Assembly: GCF_016097415.1 (NCBI RefSeq)
Contig: NZ_JAEHGE010000001.1
Coordinates: 831,001-895,000 of the forward strand
Origin: a sulfur-oxidizing endosymbiont of Gigantopelta aegis
GTDB taxonomy: Bacteria > Pseudomonadota > Gammaproteobacteria > GRL18
Direction of reading: 5' to 3'
Length of the DNA: 64,000 bases
In this document: one piece after another, positions 47,244-55,184 of the stretch
How positions within the stretch are numbered: the first letter of the stretch is position 1
Layout of the letters: each line of letters begins with the position of its first letter
Notes under the pieces: generated by a model
The model's database searches: none
The model's input: the letters and a program-made list of their open reading frames with translations, nothing else
Told to the model about the DNA's origin: nothing
Program-made: the position numbers and the translations under genes

Positions 47244-47533
47244 TTGTCATTCTATTAAATATGAAAAATGAATATTCTCTGTTTTTGAATGGCTACTTTC
47301 ACACTTCGAACGTGAGTCTGTAAAAATCTATCTATTACTGCAATGGGATGATAGCACTAAGTCACGGCTACACAGATTGCCTGCTCTTATTCGGTAAACG
47401 GTCACTTCATAAAAAAAGGGCTAATTGGTTCATTTATGCTGATGGCTGACGACTTAATACCATCAATTTGCTAATGATTTTAAGTAACAGTTTACTGGAA
47501 AGTTGGGAATCAATCTTATTTGACTTGAATAGG
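47244..47533 (+). repeat. Long direct repeat, copy 1
   Basis: A non-coding block of about 290 bp that recurs at 54514-54795. The second half (from GGATGATAGCAC to GACTTGAATAGG) is nearly identical and differs mainly by an eight-base insertion here, after AAAAAGGGCT. Copy A/B transposase sequence begins directly after its last base in this copy. Confidence 0.85.
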
Positions 47534-47534
47534 A

Positions 47535-47632
47535 AAACTATTATTGCCACCCACCAAATAGGAAAACTATTATCAAACTATTATTGCCACCCACCAAATA
47601 AAAAGCAAACTATTATTGCCACCCACCAAATA
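47535..47632 (+). repeat. Tandem repeats at the 3' edge of RAYT copy B
   Basis: A 26-bp unit, AAACTATTATTGCCACCCACC plus AAATA, occurs at 47535-47560, 47575-47600 and 47607-47632 with 14 and 6 bp between. These are repeated versions of the element's terminal GGTGGGTGGCAATAAT sequence. Confidence 0.75.
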
Positions 47633-48360
47633 AAAAGTAATATCAAAGCTAAATTGTAAAAAAAATTCTTCTCGAAATGTAAATTTACAAAATTTGAATG
47701 TTTTTCAGTGGAGTGGGTAGTGAATGGGGTAGTAAAAGTAGCTGCTAGATGGGGTTGCTCTGCATGACGAACAAGGGGAGACCTGCATTGTTCTGCTAAG
47801 GTGTGTGCTTTGGTAGGCTGTTATGTTTAAGTCGTGACGGGGACGGCAGAATCGATTTTAAATAATTTCCTACACAAATTAATACCGCGCACCCAATGCC
47901 GTTTTTGTTTCAGACATAAGGATTTTAATTGTTCTTCCGGGCCAACAAAGGAATGAAAGCCCTTTGAAAAACCATCGACTGTTTCTAGCCAAGTATCTTC
48001 ATTGAGTTGTAATTTTTGTAATATAGCCGGAGTGCCCAATTTGATATAGCCACGTTTATCATCCCTCTTTATTCGCCCCGTCCATTCTGCAAGTTCCAGA
48101 TAGTCGTTAAGGTCAAAGGCAATACCCTTGTCTTTGAGTGAGCTACCGATAAAGGGGGCGAGCTTAATAGTGGCTGTGCTTTGTTGCGTTATTTTTTGGC
48201 TAATGCTTGTTGTCTTTTTAATTGAGTCGATACGCTGTTTTACTGAGGTGTAATCAGAGTCTTCTAATGTTTGGCTGATATCCGCTCTGATGGGATTTAA
48301 ATCAACATAGACCATGCAGCTAAGAATGGCTTGCTCATCAAGCAATGCCTGACTCTTAAA

Positions 48361-50040
48361 CCTAAAAACCGCAGTAGCCCCTGCAATGACATAAAATCCT
48401 GCAAAAAATTTCTTTTAGCTGAACGGTTTTGTCTAGGCTGGAGCAGGTAGCTTAATTTGTCGTGATTTATCTGAAACCAGTTCAAATTTTTCCATCGCTT
48501 TCTCTAAAATATAGCCCCAACACTCATCTAAAGTTAACTGCGGAGCAATTGCTTTAAGTTGTTTAAAAAACTGATTTAATCGCTTGTATATTCCCTGCAA
48601 TTTTTTCACGTCACCATGGTTGCTGGTAATGAACATTTTCTTTTGGTTGCCTGATTTTGTTAAACGTCCAATACTACTCAGTAATAAGGGACGGCTTGTG
48701 ATGGCTTCATGGTGTTTTTCTGGAATGGCTAAACGAACAAATAAATTCCACCAATTATAAACCAACGCAATCATTCGAGACATGAACTGACAACTCTTAA
48801 TATCTTGAGTGGCATATCCACCCCAGCCCCATTTTTTCATTTCATCAAAGTTATTTTCACAGTCCGCTCGGTCACGATAATGGTAAAACATTGAGACTAA
48901 GTCATCTTCTAAATCAGTCACTAATACGGAGTACTCATAGGCTTTAATATTTTCCTGTCCATCAACAAATACCATCTCTTGTTGACCCTCTTTTTTGTAC
49001 TCAATGGCCACCATGTTGTCATTAGATAAACGTCGGCGGATAATAACAACTCGGCGTGGCATTTCCCAACCATCCAGCTGAATATCATCATCCTTAGCTT
49101 CCCAACCTTTACGAACAACTGTCCATTCACCTAAGCCATGATGCTTTCCTATAAGCTCTTTAACGTTTTTGAACGTTTAAGCTTGAACAGATAAGGTTGA
49201 TTAATACTCTCCAGTTCTTTCATGAATTTATCCGTACCATAACCAATATCACCTCGAACAAATTCCGGTCTTTCATCGACCGAAAAACGTTTGAGTAAGC
49301 TCATTAATCCAGGTAATGAATGGTTTGAATGTGCCTGGTTTCCAGATTGAACTTCAACCTCTAACACTAAACGAGTATTCGCCATCATATAGGTATGATA
49401 GGTGTGTGATGGTCGTCCTGGCTTTTGTGGATTGTAGCCTATCTTGGCACCTTCCTGATGTCCATAAAGCGGTTTAACTGTGATATCAGCATCTAAAATC
49501 CAGGGTGTTTTCAGTAAGGGGAATAGCTGGATTGTAAATGTGTCTGTAACCATTTTATTCCCATTTCTTCATCAATCTTTTTTAAACCTCGACGTGCAGA
49601 ATCATCACTCACGACTTTACTCATGCCTAATAATTCAGAGTTGACTCGATCACTCATTAAATTCGTTATATGAGCATAACGCTTATGACCGGATAAAATG
49701 GATAAAAATAATGAACCCAGCACATCAATTTTTTTAGGGGCATTATTGCTTTTGTAATGAAGTGGGCAATCATCAACCCAGGGTTGAAATCGACCACCGA
49801 GTTTTAGAAATTGAATAAAAAATGGAAGTTGACCTATCGGAGTAACGGCTGCATCAGGATCCCATTCGACTTGTAATTTTCCACCATAAGTCTCTACTTC
49901 AACCGCTTCAAATAGGTCTGTTTTCTCGGGCAATTGGGATACACCCATAGGGTGAATGACTTTTGGCGGTAATTTCATGATATTTCACTATAAATTCAAC
50001 AGGTTATGATTATAGCCGATTTTTAACTGATTTTTATAGG
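48361..50040 (-). mobile_element. IS1380-family insertion sequence
   Basis: A 1680-bp element with ends CCTA.AAAA (left CCTAAAAACC, right inverse of CCTATAAAAATC) and the 5-bp target duplication TTAAA on both sides (48356-48360 and 50041-50045). It is inserted in the RAYT transposase gene. Confidence 0.88.
48433..49978 (-). pseudogene. IS1380-family transposase, two frameshifts
   Basis: Three consecutive frames together make one transposase: start at 49978 (AVEVETYGGKLQVEWDPDAAVTP..., YAHITNLMSDRVNSELLGMSKVVSDDSARRGL), then ILDADITVKPLYGHQEGAKIGYNPQKPGRPSH with the first catalytic aspartate and VRGDIGYGTDKFM, then DRADCENNFDEMKKWGWGG with the catalytic glutamate region. Frames change near 49530 and 49100-49150. 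The element is therefore probably immobile on its own. Confidence 0.87.
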
Positions 50041-50650
50041 TTAAAACGTCCTTCCCAGAAACGGCCCGTACATTTATCTTCAGCATTGGCTCTGCGAGCA
50101 ATGTGTTCATTGAGGCAACGCATGAACCAACTGATATCCATTAACCGGTCTCTGAAGACGGCAATGGTTTCCCGAGCCTTGTCTTGTTCAGCCTCAGAAT
50201 GGCTTTCACCATTAAGGTAGCGTTCTACCAATACTGGAATTGAACAAAGTTGTTGCCAGTGTTGTATCACGGTTTCATCCGACCAACTTTGGGCGAGTGA
50301 GGCGTTGATTTTTAACACGGCGTGTATATGGTTGGACATAATGCTGTAGGCACAGACATCAATGGCAAAGGTTTTTGATAGTAAAGCGAGTCGCTCAACA
50401 AACCATTGTTTACGATGGCTATAGTCTTTATTGGTGACAGTATCGACACCACATAAGAATGTTCTGCGGACACAGCGAGAGATGCAATGATAGTAAGGGG
50501 TATCTGAAAGGCTGATTTGTTGGCTTCTTGGGGTGGGCATTTGATTAACTCCATTTAATCGGGATGACGGCTAGAATGGAGAGTATACAATGTAATTGTA
50601 CGTTATTCAATTGGTGCTATTTCAAGAACATTTGTTTCAGCTTATTATTT

Positions 50651-50743
50651 GTATTACACTGGGTTTAGATCATGGGTGGCTATGATTGGTTTTTTTTTTG
50701 TATTACACTGGGTTTAGATCATGGGTGGCTATGATTGGTTTTT
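50651..50743 (+). repeat. Tandem duplication of 44 bp
   Basis: A segment beginning GTATTACACTGGGTTTAGAT is repeated at 50651-50694 and 50700-50743, period 49 bp, immediately before the gene at 50804. The copies are identical over the unit and lie in non-coding sequence. Confidence 0.85.
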
Positions 50744-50803
50744 CTATGATTGGTTGAAGAAGTTATAGCTGCAAAAAGTAGCACAAATAAAGGAGAGTAA
50801 AAA

Positions 50804-51121
50804 ATGGATATTTATGAACGTGATTATATAGCAGCCGTTATAAACTATTTTTGGGGGCCAAATATCACTACTTCGCAAGGTGTAAATAAATCAGCGGCGG
50901 TAGTTGCTTATAAGGCACTTGAGAAAGCAAATATATGCTCGAGGTCAATGGATCTGGTTCCTCGACCTATGGGGTTGCCAAGCTCCACCTATGCAATAAA
51001 ACAGTTGGCAAAAATTGGGAAAAGAATAATGTCGGGTAATTCTTTGATATATCATGTGTGTAAAGTACGGGTTAGTGCAAATGATAAAACAGACATACTT
51101 ATGGCACTAAGGGGGATTTAA
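50804..51121 (+). CDS. Hypothetical protein
   Basis: A 105-residue basic protein (MDIYERDYIAAVINYFWGPNITTSQGV...) with a strong ribosome site AAAGGAGAG before the ATG. It contains an Ala/Lys-rich middle (SAAVVAYKALEKANICS) and YAIKQLAKIGKRIMSG. No family recognised. It is followed one base later by the start of the interrupted exported protein, so the two may form one operon or cassette. Confidence 0.55.
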   Translation: MDIYERDYIAAVINYFWGPNITTSQGVNKSAAVVAYKALEKANICSRSMDLVPRPMGLPSSTYAIKQLAKIGKRIMSGNSLIYHVCKVRVSANDKTDILMALRGI

Positions 51122-51280
51122 TATGTTAAGAATTGCTCTTACTTCAGTTTTATTAATGTTATCTTTAAACGTTTTTTCTAGATCGGCTATAGAACTTGTA
51201 TACTCTGAATTAAAAATTACTTAGATTCAACTCATAAGTGCAACACTATTTGGTTGTATTTGTGATATTTGCTGGTTTAT

Positions 51281-51350
51281 CGCTGGCTCATGAAATTCCC
51301 GGGGTGGCCGAGCGTAGCGATGGCCACCCCGGGAATTTCATGAGCCAGCG
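51281..51350. repeat. Perfect 29-bp inverted repeat inside IS30
   Basis: Arms at 51281-51309 and 51322-51350 (CGCTGGCTCATGAAATTCCC...) are perfectly complementary around a 12-nt loop, GAGCGTAGCGAT. A weaker hairpin AAAATGGCC/GGCCATTTT follows at about 51408-51440, before the transposase start. The strong hairpin could shield the gene from outside transcription or be an inserted REP element. Confidence 0.8.
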
Positions 51351-51464
51351 ACGCGACGCTGACGGCGCTACTAAAAAAATCATAAGTACAGCAATGATTT
51401 GCTCGAAAAAATGGCCAATTGCTTGTAAAATCGGCCATTTTCTCCTGCAAGAGTAAAGTGACTT

Positions 51465-52460
51465 ATGAGAACTTACAAGCAATTGACACAAGAACAAAGA
51501 TACTACATTTCGACTGAGATTAAAAATGGCATTTCCCAGTCTAAAATTGCTCAGGCGATTGAGGTGAGTAAATCTACTATATGCCGTGAAATTAAACGCA
51601 ACGCTGGTTTACGTGGCTATCGATTTAAGCAAGCTCAAGAAAAAGCCGTTAAGCGTCGCTACAATGCTTCTAAAGCAATTAAAATGACGGATGACATGAT
51701 TGCCCTTATTGATGAAAAGCTTTCACAGCACCAGTGGAGTCCTGAACAGATATCAGGTTGGTTACTGAATGACAAAATGCTACTTCTTAGCCATGAACGT
51801 ATTTATCAACACATATGGGATGATAAGAAGCAAGGTGGTGATTTACATCAGTATTTAAGGCGTCAGGGAAAGAAATACCAAAAGCGTGGTAGTAACGGTA
51901 AAAGCAGTCGAGGACAAATAATTAATCGAATTTCCATTGATGACCGTCCTAAGATTGTTGATGATAAACGTCGTGTTGGTGACTGGGAAATTGATACAGT
52001 GATCGGTAAAGGACACAGTGGTGCTCTGGTCACGATTGTAGAAAGAAAAACGCTTTACACATTAGTAGCAAGAGTGAATGGCAAACAGGCTGATTGGGTG
52101 ACACAAGCAACAATACAATTGCTTAAACCCTTTAAAGACAGGCTTCATAGTATTACCGCAGACAATGGTAAAGAGTTTGCTTATCATGAGCAGGTAAGCA
52201 AAGCTCTTGATACAGCATTTTATTTTGCCCACCCTTATTCTTCATGGGAGCGAGGGTTAAATGAAAATACTAATGGACTGATTAGACAATATTTTCCTAA
52301 AGATACAGACTTTAAAGAAGTGACTGATAAAGAGGTTTACAACATGATGGAAAAACTTAATAATAGACCTAGAAAGGCACTCGGCTTTCAAACACCATTC
52401 CAGGCAATGAAAAAATCATTTGCAAGAACTGGAATTTCCTGCGTTGCACTTCAGAGTTGA
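51465..52460 (+). CDS. IS30-family transposase
   Basis: A full-length transposase of 331 residues. The N-terminal helix-turn-helix is YKQLTQEQRYYISTEIKNGISQSKIAQAIEVSKSTICREIKRN. The catalytic core has WEIDTVIGKGHSGALVTIVERK (first Asp), TADNGKEFAYHEQV (second Asp) and WERGLNENTNGLIRQYFPK (Glu). It has no defects, so the element may be active. Confidence 0.94.
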   Translation: MRTYKQLTQEQRYYISTEIKNGISQSKIAQAIEVSKSTICREIKRNAGLRGYRFKQAQEKAVKRRYNASKAIKMTDDMIALIDEKLSQHQWSPEQISGWLLNDKMLLLSHERIYQHIWDDKKQGGDLHQYLRRQGKKYQKRGSNGKSSRGQIINRISIDDRPKIVDDKRRVGDWEIDTVIGKGHSGALVTIVERKTLYTLVARVNGKQADWVTQATIQLLKPFKDRLHSITADNGKEFAYHEQVSKALDTAFYFAHPYSSWERGLNENTNGLIRQYFPKDTDFKEVTDKEVYNMMEKLNNRPRKALGFQTPFQAMKKSFARTGISCVALQS

Positions 52461-52882
52461 ATCCGCGTTAACTTACCAGGTGGTTTTACGCTGATTGGTG
52501 ATATGGGTGGGCAAGATAACATTCTTATCTTTAGGTATGGTAATGAAAAAGGAAAGAAATACATTGCGTTTACAGACATGACTAACGATATTACCATTGA
52601 ATATGGATGTGCTGTAAATGTTTTTTATAATGATCTTTTTTCTGAGAATAAGAATACCAGCTGTAATCTCGAGAACCTTGATATAATGCGTAAAACGTTT
52701 ATTGAAAATAAAGATGTAGTTGTATGGAAAATTAATAACTATATTTTGAACTATTCGTCAGGAAAAGATAAATCCTTTTTATTTCTTAGTGGTAGAAGTG
52801 GCAAGCTAATAAAAGTAGATTCAGACTTTATAGATAAAAAAATATACAAAAATATTTTTAAAAATATTTAATCAGAGTGACT

Positions 52883-52966
52883 ATAATAAATGATTGCTCA
52901 TGGAAAATTTTGTCTTTGGCTGAAAAAGCGCCAATGACAAAATTTCCGGAGAATCAAACGTTAGGT
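52883..52966 (+). other. attC-like palindrome
   Basis: GATTGCTCATGGAAAATTTTG at 52891 pairs imperfectly with CAAAATTTCCGGAGAATC at about 52938, and the structure ends with the core site GTTAGGT (52960-52966), a perfect GTTRRRY. It starts about 12 nt after the stop of the interrupted exported protein. Confidence 0.5.
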
Positions 52967-53023
52967 GCCAAAAAACGCCCAGCGTCTAGCAATTTCAACT
53001 TCACAGGGCGTGAAGATATTATT

Positions 53024-53293
53024 ATGGATTCTAAAATTGCTGAGGAACTGAAACAATTTGAAGAACATCTTGATGATATTACATGTTTAGAGTGTGGTTA
53101 TGAAGGTACTGTTGGAATTATAAGCGAAGAACCTACATTCCATTTTTGGAAATATTTTTTATCTACAGCTTCATTTGTATTTTCCATTTTTGTAATAGGC
53201 TTATTTGTAGATAATGAATCAATGATATTGTACCCACTTTTAAGTATTGATTTATCTTCAAAATATTATCCCTATCCCATATATGTGTGGTAG
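53024..53293 (+). CDS. Zinc-ribbon membrane protein, possibly frameshifted
   Basis: An 89-residue frame with MDSKIAEELKQFEEHLDDITCLECGYEG (a CxxC knuckle), then a membrane helix (FWKYFLSTASFVFSIFVIGLFV). In the next frame the sequence after the end reads MCGRNFEVHCPN, which looks like the continuation with further cysteines, so a frameshift near 53285 is likely. No family recognised; the ribosome site is weak. Confidence 0.4.
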   Translation: MDSKIAEELKQFEEHLDDITCLECGYEGTVGIISEEPTFHFWKYFLSTASFVFSIFVIGLFVDNESMILYPLLSIDLSSKYYPYPIYVW

Positions 53294-53385
53294 AAATTTT
53301 GAAGTCCATTGCCCTAACTGAAAAAAAGACATTGAGTTGACTTATAAATATTGGAACTAATCAATACAATATGGAGAATGATAAA

Positions 53386-53511
53386 ATGGCTCAAGTTGAA
53401 AGCAAATCAAATATTTCTATTGATATTGAAGTAAAGGCAAGAACCGGAGAAAAAAAGGGGCATATTTCAATAACAAGTGGTAACTTGTACTATTATCGAG
53501 TAAATGCCTAA
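53386..53511 (+). CDS. Small hypothetical protein
   Basis: A 41-residue frame (MAQVESKSNISIDIEVKARTGEKKGHISITSGNLYYYRVNA) with GGAG nine bases upstream of the ATG. The alternating hydrophobic/polar pattern suggests beta strands. No family recognised. It ends 27 bp before the ISL3-derived MITE. Confidence 0.4.
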   Translation: MAQVESKSNISIDIEVKARTGEKKGHISITSGNLYYYRVNA

Positions 53512-53538
53512 AATGAAACCGCAATATACACATTTTTG

Positions 53539-53737
53539 AGTTCTTCTCCGCTTTGATGAGTGTAAATCCACATTCAAAACCCTGTTAAACATTGATACAT
53601 AAAAGCTTTTCTTATCAAGAAGGCTTTTTATAGTTTTACCTATACACATAACCTTGCTTATGTTGATCAGCCAAATAAAGATGAGCTCTATAGACTGAAA
53701 TGGATAAGTTGTTCACTCATCAAAGCGGAGAAGAGCC
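53539..53737. mobile_element. ISL3-derived MITE
   Basis: A 199-bp non-coding element whose ends (AGTTCTTCTCCGCTTTGATG and the inverse of GGCTCTTCTCCGCTTTGATG) match those of the ISL3 element at 17202-21201. It is flanked by the 8-bp duplication CATTTTTG (53531-53538 and 53738-53745). It is a non-autonomous derivative. Confidence 0.88.
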
Positions 53738-53747
53738 CATTTTTGCA

Positions 53748-53766
53748 ACTAATTGACGCCAGATAC
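53748..53766. other. Solo end of an IS21-type element
   Basis: AACTAATTGACGCCAGATAC differs at one or two positions from the outer right end of the IS21 element at about 20427-20446 (GTAGTTGACGCCAGATAC). No other IS21 sequence is nearby, so this is a remnant or chance match. Confidence 0.35.
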
Positions 53767-53852
53767 TTAATTGAACAAGATGTGGAAAATAAATAAATCT
53801 GTTTTTATACTAAGTTTCGAAATTACATATTCAGTTGAGGATAAGGGGAAAA

Positions 53853-54035
53853 ATGAGTCCAACTGTATTTAGAGAAAAGGGACACAGGTTCTTCTTTTTC
53901 TCAAGAGAGGAAGACCGTATGCATGTTCATATTTTATCAGGTGATGGGGAAGCTAAGTTTTGGCTTGAACCAGAAATTGAACTCGCAAAAATTACAATTA
54001 TTCAAGAAAGCATCTTAAAGAAATTGAATCAATAG
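53853..54035 (+). CDS. DUF4160 family protein
   Basis: A 60-residue protein beginning MSPTVFREKGHRFFFFSREEDRMHVHILSGDGEAKFWLEP, which is the DUF4160 pattern. The ATG at 53853 follows GGGG; an upstream TTG at 53835 is less likely. DUF4160 and DUF2442 genes are commonly paired, toxin-antitoxin-like, but no activity is established. They are followed by an attC, so the pair forms an integron cassette. Confidence 0.85.
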   Translation: MSPTVFREKGHRFFFFSREEDRMHVHILSGDGEAKFWLEPEIELAKITIIQESILKKLNQ

Positions 54036-54047
54036 TGGAGGTTCATT

Positions 54048-54317
54048 ATGATGAACTCATTAGCGCATGGAAAAAACACTTTAGCAGTTGAGGTGACAAA
54101 TGTTTCAGCTCATGGAGTATGGCTTTTAACTTGTAGTAATGAATTATTTATGTCATTTGATGATTTTCCTTGGTTTAAAAACCAAACCATTGAATCTATT
54201 GTTAATGTTGAAGAACAATCATCAGGTCATTATTACTGGCCTGATATTGATGTTGATTTAACAGAAGAAATGATCGAGCACCCAGAACGCTTTCCTCTTA
54301 AAGCGAAAATTACCTAA
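54048..54317 (+). CDS. DUF2442 family protein
   Basis: An 89-residue protein with the DUF2442 pattern VTNVSAHGVWLLTCSNELFMSFDDFPWFKN...HYYWPDIDVDLTEEMIEHPERFPL. It starts 12 bp after the DUF4160 gene with GTGGAGG as ribosome site. Its TAA stop (54315-54317) is inside the ACCTAAC core of the attC, the characteristic cassette arrangement. Confidence 0.88.
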   Translation: MMNSLAHGKNTLAVEVTNVSAHGVWLLTCSNELFMSFDDFPWFKNQTIESIVNVEEQSSGHYYWPDIDVDLTEEMIEHPERFPLKAKIT

Positions 54318-54369
54318 CCAAAAAATGCATCGGAGGCAAAAAGACGCCCCGATGATTTAGGTGTTATTT
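54312..54369 (+). other. Integron attC site (complete)
   Basis: A 58-bp site starting with ACCTAAC, a perfect RYYYAAC core. The arms AAAATGCATCGGAGGC and GCCCCGATGATTTAGG pair except for an extrahelical G in the left arm (ATGCATCGG against ATCATCGG), as in functional attC hairpins. It ends with GTTATTT. Confidence 0.72.
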
Positions 54370-54513
54370 TACTCTGATTTCATCCAGCATTCAGAGCCTA
54401 TAACTTATCTTTTTGAGCATTTCAATTAAAAAATAATTTGACTGCTTTATTGGACAAAAAATTGTATTTGCAGGTAATCAAAGCGGTGTAAAATGTCCGC
54501 TTATTGTACTTTT

Positions 54514-54795
54514 TTGTCATTTGAGTGAACGTTAAAAATGAATATTATCTGGTTTTGAATGTCCGCTTTCTCACTTCCAACGTGAGCCCATAAAAAGTTC
54601 CGAATAGCAGCTAAGGGATGATAGCACTAAATCACGGCTACACAGATTGCCAGCTCTTATTCGGTAAACGGTTACTTCATAAAAAAAGGGCTCATTTATG
54701 CTGATGGCTGACGACTTAATACCATCAATTTGCTAATGATTTTAAGTAACAGCTTACTGGAAAGTTGGGAATCAATCTTATTTGACTTGAATAGG
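54514..54795 (+). repeat. Long direct repeat, copy 2
   Basis: This is the uninterrupted version of the block at 47244-47533. It continues past GAATAGG into CGGAATGGCTC without transposon sequence. Its content is non-coding as far as I can see. Confidence 0.85.
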
Positions 54796-54806
54796 CGGAA
54801 TGGCTC

Positions 54807-55106
54807 ATGACAGACCTGAATAAGAAAAGACTCATATATCTGCTTTACGCCCAAACCGACTGGATTAAGAAGTTACTAGCTCAGATTCGTCAAATTTTTG
54901 GGGAGGGGCTTCCACATAGCCCCATATTGAGGCTTTTATTTAAGAAAAATGAAAAAATCATTGCTCATAAATTAATAAAAGTTGACTTTTATACTAAAGT
55001 ATTCTTAAATATGACCATAAATCATTGTTTTATAACCATATTTTATATAAGGTTATTTGTTTTTAGCCCTCCTCTCATTTTATCAGGGAGTGAAAAATGT
55101 GTTTAA
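54807..55106 (+). CDS. Doubtful hypothetical frame
   Basis: A 99-codon frame (MTDLNKKRLIYLLYAQTDWIKKLLAQIRQIF...). No ribosome site is evident and the second half is low-complexity hydrophobic sequence. The first 35 residues look more protein-like and may be the remnant of a larger gene. I would not trust a product. Confidence 0.2.
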   Translation: MTDLNKKRLIYLLYAQTDWIKKLLAQIRQIFGEGLPHSPILRLLFKKNEKIIAHKLIKVDFYTKVFLNMTINHCFITIFYIRLFVFSPPLILSGSEKCV

Positions 55107-55128
55107 ATTTATGCTTTTAGATGAAAAA

Positions 55129-55156
55129 GTGGCAGTAATAACAAGTAACGTATAAT
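55129..55156 (+). promoter_or_regulatory. Candidate dsrA promoter
   Basis: The consensus -10 TATAAT (55151-55156) has a weak -35 GTGGCA (55129-55134) at 16 bp. The predicted leader is about 20 nt with the strong ribosome site TAGGAGGA. Confidence 0.5.
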
Positions 55157-55184
55157 AAGTATTAAGTATAAGTAGGAGGACATT

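Larger units (their letters stand above)
47827..50540 (-). pseudogene. Y1 (HUH) transposase of RAYT type, split by IS1380
   Basis: The N-terminal part (start at 50540, MPTPRSQQISLSDTPYYHC, HUH motif SNHIHAVL) ends at the IS1380 insertion after GRFWEGRF. The C-terminal part continues at 48355 with KSQALLDEQAIL and stops at 47827. Joining across the TTAAA duplication restores the frame seen in copy A. Codon 46 is Trp here, so this copy was intact before IS1380 arrived, in contrast to copy A. Confidence 0.88.
47534..50617 (-). mobile_element. RAYT/IS200-like transposase element, copy B, carrying IS1380
   Basis: The inverse of copy A. The boundary at 47533/47534 is defined by comparison with the empty direct repeat at 54795; the other end lies in the TTGAATAACGTAC region near 50610. 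An IS1380 element (48361-50040) interrupts it. Confidence 0.8.
51225..52462 (+). mobile_element. IS30-family insertion sequence
   Basis: A 1238-bp element with inverted ends ATTCAACTCATAAGTGCAAC (left) and the inverse of ATTCAACTCTGAAGTGCAAC (right) and one intact transposase gene. A perfect 29-bp hairpin lies between the left end and the gene. I could not define a target duplication. Confidence 0.87.
51123..52871 (+). pseudogene. Exported hypothetical protein interrupted by IS30
   Basis: The first 33 codons encode a signal peptide (MLRIALTSVLLMLSLNVFSR) and SAIELVYSELKIT. The frame is cut at about 51222 by the IS30 element and resumes after 52462 with RVNLPGGFTLIGDMGGQDNILIF and runs to 52871. 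Together they would give a secreted protein of roughly 170 residues of unknown function. The exact splice is uncertain because no clear target duplication is seen. An attC-like palindrome follows the stop, so it was probably a cassette gene. Confidence 0.65.

Noticed and set aside
47535-47632. Regularly spaced repeats that could look like a CRISPR array
   Set aside because: Only three 26-bp units with unequal 14- and 6-bp gaps, and they are copies of the RAYT element's own 3' edge; no cas genes nearby.
52877-53023. N-terminal extension of the zinc-ribbon frame (MTIINDCSWKILSLAEK...)
   Set aside because: This part is the attC-like palindrome and not protein-coding; the frame is taken from 53024.
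41870-55180. Integron integrase gene or attI site
   Set aside because: No tyrosine recombinase-like frame in either strand; all recombinase frames are DDE or HUH transposases.
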